Shown here: in pieces, positions 25,341 through 39,118 of the stretch
How positions within the stretch are numbered: the first letter of the stretch is position 1
How the letters are laid out: the number at the start of each line of letters is the position of its first letter
Source: Euonymus europaeus
Lineage: Eukaryota; Streptophyta; Magnoliopsida; Celastrales; Celastraceae
Direction: 5' to 3'
DNA: 64,000 bases
NCBI GenBank assembly: GCA_963580455.1
Contig: OY756962.1
Span: 16,882,001 to 16,946,000 of the forward strand
Notes under the pieces: generated by a model
Told to the model about the DNA's origin: nothing
Seen by the model: the letters and a program-made list of their open reading frames with translations, nothing else
Database searches by the model: none
Made by a program: the position numbers and the translations under genes

Positions 25341-27260
25341 AAGCTTATACTCGTAAAATTTGACATAGAAGAACAATAAAAAGTGTATCCCGAGCAACTT
25401 TGTTGGTCCGAAGTTGCCCAACGCTCTCTATTGAGGAAATTTTAACGATTTTGTCCATTTGTGATAAAAAGTTAGTGTTTTGGCATCAAAATAATCTTCG
25501 AAGCTTATACTCCTAAAATTTGGCATAGAAGTACAATAAAAAGTGTACACGGAGCAAATTTGATGGTCCGAAGTTGAACAACTCTCTCTATGGAGGAGCT
25601 TTTAACGCTTTTGTCCATTTGTCATAGAAAGATGGTGTTTTAGCATCGAAATAATCTAGGAAGCTTATACTCGTAAAATTTGACAAAAAAGAACAATAAA
25701 AAGTGTATCCCGAGCAACTTGAATGGTCCAAAGTTGCTCAACTCTCTCTATGGAGGAGCGTTTAACGGTTTTGTCCATTTGTGATAAAAAGTTGGTGTTT
25801 TGGTCTCGAAATAATCTTGGAAGCTTATACTCGTAAAATTTGACATAGAAGAACAATAAAAAGTGTACACCGAGCAATTTTGATGGTCTGAAGTTTCTCA
25901 ACTCTCTCTATGGAGGAGCTTTTAACGGTTTTGTCCATTTGTAGTAAAAAGTTCGTTTTTTGGCATCGAAATAATCTAGGACGCTTATACTCATAAAATT
26001 TAACATAGAAGAAGAATAAAAAGTATACATCGAGCAACTTTGATGGTTCGAAGTTGCTCCACACTCTCTATGGAGGAGCTTTCAACGGTTTTGTCCATTT
26101 CTCATAGAAAGTTGTTGATTTGGAATCGAAATAATTTTGGAAGATTATACTCATAAAATTTGACATAGAAGAACAATAAAAAGTGTACACCGAGAACCTT
26201 TGATGGGCCGAAGTTGCTCAACTCTCTCTATGGAGGAGATTTTAATGGTTTTGTCCATTTGTGATCAAAAGTTGGTGTTTTGGCATCGAAATAATCTTGG
26301 AAGCTTATCCTCGTTAAATTTGACATAGAAGAACAATAAAAGGTGTACACCGAGCAACTATGATGGTCCGAAGTTTCTCAACTTCTTCTGTGGAGGAGCT
26401 TTTAACGGTTTTGTCCATTTGTCGTAAAAAGTTCGTTTTTTGGCATCGTAATAATCTCGGAAGCTTATACTCATAAAATTTAACATAGAAGAACAATAAA
26501 AATTGTACATCGAGCAACTTTGATGGTTCGAAGTTGCTCAACTCTCTCTATGGAGGAGCTTTTAACGGTTTTGTCCATTTCTCATAGAAAGTTGGTGATT
26601 TGGAATCGAAATAATCTTGAAAGCTTATACTTATAAAATTTGAAATAGAATAACAATAAAAAGTGTACACCGAGCAACTTTGATGGTCCGAAGTTGCTCA
26701 ACTCTCTCTATGGAGGGGCTTTTAACGGTTTTGTCCATTTGTCATAGAAAGATGGTGTTTTAGCATCGAAATAATCTAGGAAGCTTATACTCGTAAAATT
26801 TGACAAAAAAGAACAATAAAAAGTGTATCCCGAGCAACTTTGTTGGTCCGAAGTTGCTCAAATCTCTCTATGGAGGGGCTTTTAACGGTTTTCTCCATTT
26901 GTCGTAAAAAGTTCGTTTTTTGGCATCGAAATAAACTTGGAAGCTTATACTCGTAAAATTTGACAAAAAAGAACAATAAAAAGTGTATCCCGAGCAACTT
27001 TGTTGGTCCGAAGTTGCTCAAATCTCTCTATGGAGGGGCTTTTAACGGTTTTCTCCATTAGTGATAAAAAGTTGGTGTTTTGGCATCGAAATAATCTTGG
27101 AAGCTTATACTCGTAAAATTTGACATAGAAGAACAATAAAAAGTGTACACCGAGCAACTTTGATGGTCCGAAGTTGCTCAACTCTCTCTATGGATGAGCT
27201 TTTAACGGTTTTGTCCATTTGTGATAAAAAGTTGGTGTTTTGGCATCGAAATATTCTTGG
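25341..27260 (-). repeat. 12-mer HOR, short unit S1 (1,920 bp)
   Basis: This is the 15-mer with its first three monomers (C-A-B, 480 bp) removed. The deletion joint lies in 25,386-25,402: upstream it carries GTGTA of one parent, downstream GTTGGTCCG of the other. The 17 shared bases between include a dyad arm. The private change AATCTTCG near 25,494 marks all three short units. Confidence 0.87.
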
Positions 27261-29180
27261 AAGCTTATACTCGTAAAATTTGACATAGAAGAACAATAAA
27301 AAGTGTATCCCGAGCAACTTTGTTGGTCCGAAGTTGCCCAACGCTCTCTATTGAGGAAATTTTAACGATTTTGTCCATTTGTGATAAAAAGTTAGTGTTT
27401 TGGCATCAAAATAATCTTCGAAGCTTATACTCCTAAAATTTGGCATAGAAGTACAATAAAAAGTGTACACGGAGCAAATTTGATGGTCCGAAGTTGAACA
27501 ACTCTCTCTATGGAGGAGCTTTTAACGCTTTTGTCCATTTGTCATAGAAAGATGGTGTTTTAGCATCGAAATAATCTAGGAAGCTTATACTCGTAAAATT
27601 TGACAAAAAAGAACAATAAAAAGTGTATCCCGAGCAACTTGAATGGTCCAAAGTTGCTCAACTCTCTCTATGGAGGAGCGTTTAACGGTTTTGTCCATTT
27701 GTGATAAAAAGTTGGTGTTTTGGTCTCGAAATAATCTTGGAAGCTTATACTCGTAAAATTTGACATAGAAGAACAATAAAAAGTGTACACCGAGCAATTT
27801 TGATGGTCTGAAGTTTCTCAACTCTCTCTATGGAGGAGCTTTTAACGGTTTTGTCCATTTGTAGTAAAAAGTTCGTTTTTTGGCATCGAAATAATCTAGG
27901 ACGCTTATACTCATAAAATTTAACATAGAAGAAGAATAAAAAGTATACATCGAGCAACTTTGATGGTTCGAAGTTGCTCCACACTCTCTATGGAGGAGCT
28001 TTCAACGGTTTTGTCCATTTCTCATAGAAAGTTGTTGATTTGGAATCGAAATAATTTTGGAAGATTATACTCATAAAATTTGACATAGAAGAACAATAAA
28101 AATTGTACACCGAGAACCTTTGATGGGCCGAAGTTGCTCAACTCTCTCTATGGAGGAGATTTTAATGGTTTTGTCCATTTGTGATCAAAAGTTGGTGTTT
28201 TGGCATCGAAATAATCTTGGAAGCTTATCCTCGTTAAATTTGACATAGAAGAACAATAAAAGGTGTACACCGAGCAACTATGATGGTCCGAAGTTTCTCA
28301 ACTTCTTCTGTGGAGGAGCTTTTAACGGTTTTGTCCATTTGTCGTAAAAAGTTCGTTTTTTGGCATCGTAATAATCTCGGAAGCTTATACTCATAAAATT
28401 TAACATAGAAGAACAATAAAAATTGTACATCGAGCAACTTTGATGGTTCGAAGTTGCTCAACTCTCTCTATGGAGGAGCTTTTAACGGTTTTGTCCATTT
28501 CTCATAGAAAGTTGGTGATTTGGAATCGAAATAATCTTGAAAGCTTATACTTATAAAATTTGAAATAGAATAACAATAAAAAGTGTACACCGAGCAACTT
28601 TGATGGTCCGAAGTTGCTCAACTCTCTCTATGGAGGGGCTTTTAACGGTTTTGTCCATTTGTCATAGAAAGATGGTGTTTTAGCATCGAAATAATCTAGG
28701 AAGCTTATACTCGTAAAATTTGACAAAAAAGAACAATAAAAAGTGTATCCCGAGCAACTTTGTTGGTCCGAAGTTGCTCAAATCTCTCTATGGAGGGGCT
28801 TTTAACGGTTTTCTCCATTTGTCGTAAAAAGTTCGTTTTTTGGCATCGAAATAAACTTGGAAGCTTATACTCGTAAAATTTGACAAAAAAGAACAATAAA
28901 AAGTGTATCCCGAGCAACTTTGTTGGTCCGAAGTTGCTCAAATCTCTCTATGGAGGGGCTTTTAACGGTTTTCTCCATTAGTGATAAAAAGTTGGTGTTT
29001 TGGCATCGAAATAATCTTGGAAGCTTATACTCGTAAAATTTGACATAGAAGAACAATAAAAAGTGTACACCGAGCAACTTTGATGGTCCGAAGTTGCTCA
29101 ACTCTCTCTATGGATGAGCTTTTAACGGTTTTGTCCATTTGTGATAAAAAGTTGGTGTTTTGGCATCGAAATATTCTTGG
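27261..29180 (-). repeat. 12-mer HOR, short unit S2 (1,920 bp)
   Basis: A near-copy of S1 with the same deletion joint and the same private AATCTTCG. It shares TTTGATGGGCCG (about 28,123) with S1. It shares AAATTGTACACCGAG (about 28,100) with S3. It is therefore intermediate, as expected for neighbouring units amplified in steps. Confidence 0.85.
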
Positions 29181-31100
29181 AAGCTTATACTCGTAAAATT
29201 TGACATAGAAGAACAATAAAAAGTGTATCCCGAGCAACTTTGTTGGTCCGAAGTTGCCCAACGCTCTCTATTGAGGAAATTTTAACGATTTTGTCCATTT
29301 GTGATAAAAAGTTAGTGTTTTGGCATCAAAATAATCTTCGAAGCTTATACTCCTAAAATTTGGCATAGAAGTACAATAAAAAGTGTACACGGAGCAAATT
29401 TGATGGTCCGAAGTTGAACAACTCTCTCTATGGAGGAGCTTTTAACGCTTTTGTCCATTTGTCATAGAAAGATGGTGTTTTAGCATCGAAATAATCTAGG
29501 AAGCTTATACTCGTAAAATTTGACAAAAAAGAACAATAAAAAGTGTATCCCGAGCAACTTGAATGGTCCAAAGTTGCTCAACTCTCTCTATGGAGGAGCG
29601 TTTAACGGTTTTGTCCATTTGTGATAAAAAGTTGGTGTTTTGGTCTCGAAATAATCTTGGAAGCTTATACTCGTAAAATTTGACATAGAAGAACAATAAA
29701 AAGTGTACACCGAGCAATTTTGATGGTCTGAAGTTTCTCAACTCTCTCTATGGAGGAGCTTTTAACGGTTTTGTCCATTTGTAGTAAAAAGTTTGTTTTT
29801 TGGCATCGAAATAATCTAGGACGCTTATACTCATAAAATTTAACATAGAAGAAGAATAAAAAGTATACATCGAGCAACTTTGATGGTTCGAAGTTGCTCC
29901 ACACTCTCTATGGAGGAGCTTTCAACGGTTTTGTCCATTTCTCATAGAAAGTTGTTGATTTGGAATCGAAATAATTTTGGAAGATTATACTCATAAAATT
30001 TGACATAGAAGAACAATAAAAATTGTACACCGAGAACCTTTGATGGTCCGAAGTTGCTCAACTCTCTCTATGGAGGAGATTTTAATGGTTTTGTCCATTT
30101 GTGATCAAAAGTTGGTGTTTTGGCATCGAAATAATCTTGGAAGCTTATCCTCGTTAAATTTGACATAGAAGAACAATAAAAGGTGTACACCGAGCAACTA
30201 TGATGGTCCGAAGTTTCTCAACTTCTTCTGTGGAGGAGCTTTTAACGGTTTTGTCCATTTGTCGTAAAAAGTTCGTTTTTTGGCATCGTAATAATCTCGG
30301 AAGCTTATACTAATAAAATTTAACATAGAAGAACAATAAAAATTGTACATCGAGCAACTTTGATGGTTCGAAGTTGCTCAACTCTCTCTATGGAGGAGCT
30401 TTTAACGGATTTGTCCATTTCTCATAGAAAGTTGGTGATTTGGAATCGAAATAATCTTGAAAGCTTATACTTATAAAATTTGAAATAGAATAACAATAAA
30501 AAGTGTACACCGAGCAACTTTGATGGTCCGAAGTTGCTCAACTCTCTCTATGGAGGGGCTTTTAACGGTTTTGTCCATTTGTCATAGAAAGATGGTGTTT
30601 TAGCATCGAAATAATCTAGGAAGCTTATACTCGTAAAATTTGACAAAAAAGAACAATAAAAAGTGTATCCCGAGCAACTTTGTTGGTCCGAAGTTGCTCA
30701 AATCTCTCTATGAAGGGGCTTTTAACGGTTTTCTCCATTTGTCGTAAAAAGTTCGTTTTTTGGCATCGAAATAAACTTGGAAGCTTATACTCGTAAAATT
30801 TGACAAAAAAGAACAATAAAAAGTGTATCCCGAGCAACTTTGTTGGTCCGAAGTTGCTCAAATCTCTCTATGGAGGGGCTTTTAACGGTTTTCTCCATTA
30901 GTGATAAAAAGTTGGTGTTTTGGCATCGAAATAATCTTGGAAGCTTATACTCGTAAAATTTGACATAGAAGAACAATAAAAAGTGTACACCGAGCAACTT
31001 TGATGGTCCGAAGTTGCTCAACTCTCTCTATGGATGAGCTTTTAACGGTTTTGTCCATTTGTGATAAAAAGTTGGTGTTTTGGCATCGAAATATTCTTGG
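29181..31100 (-). repeat. 12-mer HOR, short unit S3 (1,920 bp)
   Basis: This unit has the same deletion joint as S1 and S2, with a few private changes: GTTTG near 29,792, ACTAATAAAA near 30,309 and GAAGGGGC near 30,712. The next unit is long again, so the run of short units is exactly three. Confidence 0.85.
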
Positions 31101-33500
31101 AAGCTTATACTCGTAAAATATGACATAGAAGAACAATAAAAAGTGTATCCCGAGCAACTTTGATGGTACGAAGTTTCTCAACTCTCTTTATGGAAAAGCT
31201 TTTAACGGTTTTGTCCATTTGTCGTAAAAAGTTCATTTTTTTGCATCGAAATAATCTAGGAAGCTTATACTCATAAAATTTAACATAGAAGAACAATAAA
31301 AAGTGTACATCGAGCAAATTTGGTGGTTCGAAGTTGCTAAACTCTCTCTATGGAGGAGCTTTTAACGGTTTTGTCCATTTCTCATAGAAAGTTGGTGGTT
31401 TGGAATCGAAATAATCTTGGAAGCTTATACTCATAAAATTTGACATAGAATAACAATAAAAAGTGTACACCGAGCAACTTTGATTGTCCGAAGTTGCTCA
31501 ACTCTCTCTATGGAGGGGCTTTTAACGATTTTGTCCATTTGTCATAGAAAGATGGTGTTTTAGCATCAAAATAATCTAGGAAGCTTATACTCATAAAATT
31601 TGACAAAGAAGAACAATAAAAAGTCTATCCCGAGCAACTTTGTTGGTCCGAAGTTGCCCAACGCTCTCTATTGAGGAAATTTTAACGATTTTGTCCATTT
31701 GTGATAAAAAGTTAGTGTTTTGGCATCAAAATAATCTTGGAAGCTTATACTCCTAAAATTTGGCATAGAAGTACAATAAAAAGTGTACACGGAGCAAATT
31801 TGATGGTCCGAAGTTGAACAACTCTCTCTATGGAGGAGCTTTTAACGCTTTTGTCCATTTGTCATAGAAAGATGGTGTTTTAGCATCGAAATAATCTAGG
31901 AAGCTTATACTCGTAAAATTTGACAAAAAAGAACAATAAAAAGTGTATCCCGAGCAACTTGAATGGTCCAAAGTTGCTCAACTCTCTCTATGGAGGAGCG
32001 TTTAACGGTTTTGTCCATTTGTGATAAAAAGTTGGTGTTTTGGTCTCGAAATAATCTTGGAAGCTTATACTCGTAAAATTTGACATAGAAGAACAATAAA
32101 AAGTGTACACCGAGCAATTTTGATGGTCTGAAGTTTCTCAACTCTCTCTATGGAGGAGCTTTTAACGGTTTTGTCCATTTGTAGTAAAAAGTTCATTTTT
32201 TGGCATCGAAATAATCTAGGACGCTTATACTCATAAAATTTAACATAGAAGAAGAATAAAAAGTATACATCGAGCAACTTTGATGGTTCGAAGTTGCTCC
32301 ACACTCTCTATGGAGGAGCTTTCAACGGTTTTGTCCATTTCTCATAGAAAGTTGTTGATTTGGAATCGAAATAATTTTGGAAGATTATACTCATAAAATT
32401 TGACATAGAAGAACAATAAAAAGTGTACACCGAGAACCTTTGATGGTCCGAAGTTGCTCAACTCTCTCTATGGAGGAGATTTTAATGGTTTTGTCCATTT
32501 GTGATCAAAAGTTGGTGTTTTGGCATCGAAATAATCTTGGAAGCTTATCCTCGTTAAATTTGACATAGAAGAACAATAAAAGGTGTACACCGAGCAACTA
32601 TGATGGTCCGAAGTTTCTCAACTTCTTCTGTGGAGGAGCTTTTAACGGTTTTGTCCATTTGTCGTAAAAAGTTCGTTTTTTGGCATCGTAATAATCTCGG
32701 AAGCTTATACTCATAAAATTTAACATAGAAGAACAATAAAAATTGTACATCGAGCAACTTTGATGGTTCGAAGTTGCTCAACTCTCTCTATGGAGGAGCT
32801 TTTAACGGTTTTGTCCATTTCTCATAGAAAGTTGGTGATTTGGAATCGAAATAATCTTGAAAGCTTATACTTATAAAATTTGAAATAGAATAACAATAAA
32901 AAGTGTACACCGAGCAACTTTGATGGTCCGAAGTTGCTCCACTCTCTCTATGGAGGGGCTTTTAACGGTTTTGTCCATTTGTCATAGAAAGATGGTGTTT
33001 TAGCATCGAAATAATCTAGGAAGCTTATACTCGTAAAATTTGACAAAAAAGAACAATAAAAAGTGTATCCCGAGCAACTTTGTTGGTCCGAAGTTGCTCA
33101 AATCTCTCTATGGAGGGGCTTTTAACGGTTTTCTCCATTTGTCGTAAAAAGTTCGTTTTTTGGCATCGAAATAAACTTGGAAGCATATACTCGTAAAATT
33201 TGACAAAAAAGAACAATAAAAAGTGTATCCCGAGCAACTTTGTTGGTCCGAAGTTGCTCAAATCTCTCTATGGAGGGGCTTTTAACGGTTTTCTCCATTA
33301 GTGATAAAAAGTTTGTGTTTTGGCATCGAAATAATCTTGGAAGCTTATACTCGTAAAATTTGACATAGAAGAACAATAAAAAGTGTACACCGAGCAACTT
33401 TGATGGTCCGAAGTTGCTCAACTCTCTCTATGGATGAGCTTTTAACGGTTTTGTCCATTTGTGATAAAAAGTTGGTGTTTTGGCATCGAAATATTCTTGG
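31101..33500 (-). repeat. 15-mer HOR, long unit L2 (2,400 bp)
   Basis: The C-A-B segment missing from the short units is present (about 31.1-31.6 kb) and reads almost as in L1, including TTGCTAAACTC (about 31,335). Private marks include GATTGTCCG near 31,483 and GTTCATTTTTTG near 32,192. The matching end of L1 lies 8,160 bp upstream. Confidence 0.85.
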
Positions 33501-35900
33501 AAGCTTATACTCGTAAAATTTGACATAGAAGAACAATAAAAAGTGTATCCCGAGCAACTTTGATGGTACGAAGTTTCTCAACTCTCTTTATGGAAAAGCT
33601 TTTAACGGTTTTGTCCATTTGTCGTAAAAAGTTCATTTTTTTGCATCGAAATAATCTAGGAAGCTTATACTCATAAAATTTAACATAGAAGAACAATAAA
33701 AAGTGTACATCGAGCAAATTTGGTGGTTCGAAGTTGCTCAACTCTCTTTATGGAGGAGCTTTTAACGGTTTTGTCCATTTCTCATAGAAAGTTGGTGGTT
33801 TGGAATCGAAATAATCTTGGAAGCTTATACTCATAAAATTTGACATAGAATAACAATAAAAAGTGTACATCGAGCTACTTTGATGGTCCGAAGTTGCTCA
33901 ACTCTCTCTATGGAGGGGCTTTTAACGATTTTGTCCATTTATCATAGAAAGATGGTGTTTTAGCATCGAAATAATCTAGGAAGCTTATACTCATAAAATT
34001 TGACAAAGAAGAACAATAAAAAGTCTATCCCGAGCAACTTTGTTGGTCCGAAGTTGCCCAACGCTCTCTATTGAGGAAATTTTAACGATTTTGTCCATTT
34101 GTGATAAAAAGTTAGTGTTTTGGAATCAAAATAATCTTGGAAGCTTATACTCCTAAAATTTGGCATAGAAGTACAATAAAAAGTGTACACGGAGCAAATT
34201 TGATGGTCCGAAGTTGAACAACTCTCTCTATGGAGGAGCTTTTAACGCTTTTGTCCATTTGTCATAGAAAGATGGTGTTTTAGCATCGAAATAATCTAGG
34301 AAGCTTATACTCGTAAAATTTGACAAAAAAGAACAATAAAAAGTGTATCCCGAGCAACTTGAATGGTCCAAAGTTGCTCAACTCTCTCTATGGAGGAGCG
34401 TTTAACGGTTTTGTCCATTTGTGATAAAAAGTTGGTGTTTTGGTCTCGAAATAATCTTGGAAGCTTATACTCGTAAAATTTGACATAGAAGAACAATAAA
34501 AAGTGTACACCGAGCAATTTTGATGGTCTGAAGTTTCTCAACTCTCTCTATGGAGGAGCTTTTAACGGTTTTGTCCATTTGTAGTAAAAAGTTCGTTTTT
34601 TGGCATCGAAATAATCTAGGACGCTTATACTCATAAAATTTAACATAGAAGAAGAATAAAAAGTATACATCGAGCAACTTTGATGGTTCGAAGTTGCTCC
34701 ACACTCTCTATGGAGGAGCTTTCAACGGTTTTGTCCATTTCTCATAGAAAGTTGTTGATTTGGAATCGAAATAATTTTGGAAGATTATACTCATAAAATT
34801 TGACATAGAAGAACAATAAAAAGTGTACACCGAGAACCTTTGATGGTCCGAAGTTGCTCAACTCTCTCTATGGAGGAGATTTTAATGGTTTTGTCCATTT
34901 GTGATCAAAAGTTGGTGTTTTGGCATCGAAATAATCTTGGAAGCTTATCCTCGTTAAATTTGACATAGAAGAACAATAAAAGGTGTACACCGAGCAACTA
35001 TGATGGTCCGAAGTTTCTCAACTTCTTCTGTGGAGGAGCTTTTAACGGTTTTGTCCATTTGTCGTAAAAAGTTCGTTTTTTGGCATCGTAATAATCTCGG
35101 AAGCTTATACTCATAAAATTTAACATAGAAGAACAATAAAAATTGTACATCGAGCAACTTTGATGGTTCGAAGTTGCTCAACTCTCTCTATGGAGGAGCT
35201 TTTAACGGTTTTGTCCATTTCTCATAGAAAGTTGGTGATTTGGAATCGAAATAATCTTGAAAGCTTATACTTATAAAATTTGAAATAGAATAACAATAAA
35301 AAGTGTACACCGAGCAGCTTTGATGGTCCGAAGTTGCTCAACTCTCTCTATGGAGGGGCTTTTAACGGTTTTGTCCATTTGTCATAGAAAGATGGTGTTT
35401 TAGCATTGAAATAATCTAGGAAGCTTATACTCGTAAAATTTGACAAAAAAGAACAATAAAAAGTGTATCCCGAGCAACTTTGTTGGTCCGAAGTTGCTCA
35501 AATCTCTCTATGGAGGGGCTTTTAACGGTTTTCTCCATTTGTCGTAAAAAGTTCGTTTTTTGGCATCGAAATAAACTTGGAAGCTTATACTCGTAAAATT
35601 TGACAAAAAAGAACAATAAAAAGTGTATCCCGAGCAACTTTGTTGGTCCGAAGTTGCTCAAATCTCTCTATGGAGGGGCTTTTAACGGTTTTCTCCATTA
35701 GTGATAAAAAGTTGGTGTTTTGGCATCGAAATAATCTTGGAAGCTTATACTCGTAAAATTTGACATAGAAGAACAATAAAAAGTGTACACCGAGCAACTT
35801 TGATGGTCCGAAGTTGCTCAACTCTCTCTATGGATGAGCTTTTAACGGTTTTGTCCATTTGTGATAAAAAGTTGGTGTTTTGGCATCGAAATATTCTTGG
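33501..35900 (-). repeat. 15-mer HOR, long unit L3 (2,400 bp)
   Basis: Same order as L2. It shares TTGCTCAACTCTCTTTATGG (about 33,735) and TTTATCATAGAAAG (about 33,938) with L4, whereas L1 and L2 have TTGCTAAAC and TTTGTCATAG. L3 and L4 are therefore sister copies and L1 and L2 another pair, even though L1 and L2 are separated by the short units. Confidence 0.83.
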
Positions 35901-37830
35901 AAGCTTATACTCGTAAAATTTGACATAGAAGAACAATAAAAAGTGTATCCCGAGCAACTTTGATGGTATGAAGTTTCTCAACTCTCTTTATGGAAAAGCT
36001 TTTAACGGTTTTGTCCATTTGTCGTAAAAAGTTCATTTTTTTGCATCGAAATAATCTAGGAAGCTTATACTCATAAAATTTAACATAGAAGAACAATAAA
36101 AAGTGTACATCGAGCAAATTTGGTGGTTCGAAGTTGCTCAACTCTCTTTATGGAGGAGCTTTTAACGGTTTTGTCCATTTCTCATAGAAAGTTGGTGGTT
36201 TGGAATCGAAATAATCTTGGAAGCTTATACTCATAAAATTTGACATAGAATAACAATAAAAAGTGTACACCGAGCTACTTTGATGGTCCGAAGTTGCTCA
36301 ACTCTCTCTATGGAGGGGCTTTTAACGATTTTGTCCATTTATCATAGAAAGATGGTGTTTTAGCATCGAAATAATCTAGGAAGCTTATACTCATAAAATT
36401 TGACAAAGAAGAACAATAAAAAGTCTATCCCGAGCAACTTTGTTGGTCCGAAGTTGCCCAACGCTCTCTATTGAGGAAATTTTAACGATTTTGTCCATTT
36501 GTGATAAAAAGTTAGTGTTTTGGCATCAAAATAATCTTGGAAGCTTATACTCCTAAAATTTGGCATAGAAGTACAATAAAAAGTGTACACGGAGCAAATT
36601 TGATGGTCCGAAGTTGAACAACTCTCTCTATGGAGGAGCTTTTAACGCTTTTGTCCATTTGTCATAGAAAGATGGTGTTTTAGCATCGAAATAATCTAGG
36701 AAGCTTATACTCGTAAAATTTGACAAAAAAGAACAATAAAAAGTGTATCCCGAGCAACTTGAATGGTCCAAAGTTGCTCAACTCTTTCTATGGAGGAGCG
36801 TTAAACGGTTTTGTCCATTTGTGATAAAAAGTTGGTGTTTTGGTCTCGAAATAATCTTGGAAGCTTATACTCGTAAAATTTGACATAGAAGAACAATAAA
36901 AAGTGTACACCGAGCAATTTTGATGGTCTGAAGTTTCTCAACTCTCTCTATGGAGGAGCTTTTAACGGTTTTGTCCATTTGTAGTAAAAAGTTCGTTTTT
37001 TGGCATCGAAATAATCTAGGACGCTTATACTCATAAAATTTAACATAGAAGAAGAATAAAAAGTATATATCGAGCAACTTTGATGGTTCGAAGTTGCTCC
37101 ACACTCTCTATGGAGGAGCTTTCAACGGTTTTGTCCGTTTCTCATAGAAAGTTGTTGATTTGGAATCGAAATAATTTTGGAAGATTATACTCATAAAATT
37201 TGACATAGAAGAACAATAAAAAGTGTACACCGAGAACCTTTGATGGTCCGAAGTTGCTCAACTCTCTCTATGGAGGAGATTTTAAGGGTTTTGTCCATTT
37301 GTGATCAAAAGTTGGTGTTTTGGCATCGAAATAATCTTGGAAGCTTATCCTCGTTAAATTTGACATAGAAGAACAATAAAAGGTGTACACCGAGCAACTA
37401 TGATGGTCCGAAGTTTCTCAACTCTTTCTGTGGAGGAGCTTTTAACGGTTTTGTCCATTTGTCGTAAAAAGTTCGTTTTTTGGCATCGTAATAATCTCGG
37501 AAGCTTATACTCATAAAATTTAACATAGAAGAACAATAAAAATTGTACATCGAGCAACTTTGATGGTTCGAAGTTGCTCAACTCTCTCTATGGAGGAGCT
37601 TTTAACGGTTTTGTCCATTTCTCATAGAAAGATGGTGTTTTAGCATCGAAATAATCTAGGAAGCTTATACTCGTAAAATTTGACAAAAAAGAACAATAAA
37701 AAGTGTATCCCGAGCAACTTTGTTGGTCCGAAGTTGCTCAAATCTCTCTATGGAGGGGCTTTTAACGGTTTTCTCCATTTGTCGTAAAAAGTTCGTTTTT
37801 TGGCATCGAAATAAACTTGGAAGCTTATAC
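35901..37830 (-). repeat. 15-mer HOR, unit L4, rearranged at its end
   Basis: L4 follows L3 to about 37,620. There a class A unit is skipped, so that TTTCTCATAG of one monomer runs directly into AAAGATGGTGTTTTAGC of the next, a loss of one monomer. It diverges from the 15-mer near 37,830 at CTTATACTTGTAAAATT. Three changes here, TATATATCG (about 37,064), GTCCGTTTCTC (about 37,133) and TTTAAGGGTTTTG (about 37,282), recur 6,837 bp downstream. Confidence 0.75.
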
Positions 37831-39118
37831 TTGTAAAATTTGACATAGAAGAACAATAAAAAGTGTACATCGAACAACTTTGTTGGTCCGAAGTTGCTCC
37901 ACACTCCCTATGGAGGAGCTTTTAACGGTTTTGTCCATCTCTCATAGAAAGTTGGTGATTTGGAATCGAAATAATCTCCGAAGCTTATACTCGTAAAATA
38001 TAACATAGAAGAACAGTAAAAAATGTACACCAAGCAACTTTGATGGTCCGAAGTTGCTCAACTCTCTCTATGGAGGAGATTTTAACGGTTTTGTCCATTT
38101 GTCGTAAAAAGTTCGTTTTTTGGCATCGAAATATTCTAGGATGCTTATACTCATAAAATTTAACATAGAAGAACAATAAAAAGTGTACATCGAGCAACTT
38201 TGATGGTTCGAAGTTGCTCAACTCTCTCTATTGAGGAGCTTTTAACGGTTTTGCCCATTTCTCATAGAAAGTTGGTGATTTGGAATCAGAATAATCTTGG
38301 AAGCTTATACTCATAAAATTTGACGTAGAATAACAATAAAAAGTATACACCAAGCAACTTTGATGGTCCGAAGTTGCTCAACTCTCTCTATGGAGGGGCT
38401 TTTAACGGTTTTCTCCATTTGTCATAGAAAGATGGTGTTTTAGCATCGAAATAATCTAGGAAGCTTATACTCGTAAAATTTGAAAAAGAAAAACAATGAA
38501 AAGTCTATCCCGAGCAACTTTGTTGGTCCGAAGTTGCTCAACTCTCTCTGTGGAGGAGATTTTAACGGTTTTCTCCATTTGCGATAAAAAGTTGGTGTTT
38601 TGGCATTGAAATAATCTTGGAAGCTTATACTCGTAAAATTTGACATAGAAGAACAATAAAAAGTGTACAACGAGCAACTTTGATGGTCCGAAGTTGCTCA
38701 ACTCTCTCTAGGGATGAGCTGTTAACGGGTTTGTCCATTTGTCATAGAAAGATGGTGTTTTAGCATCGAAATAATCTAGGAAGCTTATACTCGTAAAATT
38801 TGACAAAAAAGAACAATAAAAACTGTCTCCCGAGCAACTTTGTTGATCCGAAGTTGCTCAACTCTCTCTATGGAAGAGCTTTTAACGTTTTGTCCATTTG
38901 TGATAAAAAGTTGGTGTTTTGGCATCGAAATATTCTTGGAAGCTTATACTCCTAAAATTTGGCATAGAAGTACAATAAAAAGTGTACACGGAGCAAATTT
39001 GATGGTCCGAAGTTGAACAACTCTCTCTATGGAGGAGCTTTTAACGCTTTTGTCCATTTGTCATAGAAAGATGGTGTTTTAGCATCGAAATAATCTAGGA
39101 AGCTTATACTCGTAAAAT
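36400..39118 (-). repeat. 17-mer HOR, copy 1 (2,719 bp period)
   Basis: This overlaps the last part of L4. From about 36.4 kb the sequence recurs 2,719 bp downstream. The period is 17 x 160 minus 1, the missing base being the lost G in TTTTAACGTTTTGTCC near 38,887. The part from about 37.8 kb brings in monomers with AAAAATGTACACC, TTGAAAAAGAAAAAC and CTCTAGGGATGAGCTGTTAA, which mark everything up to about 55 kb. Confidence 0.72.
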
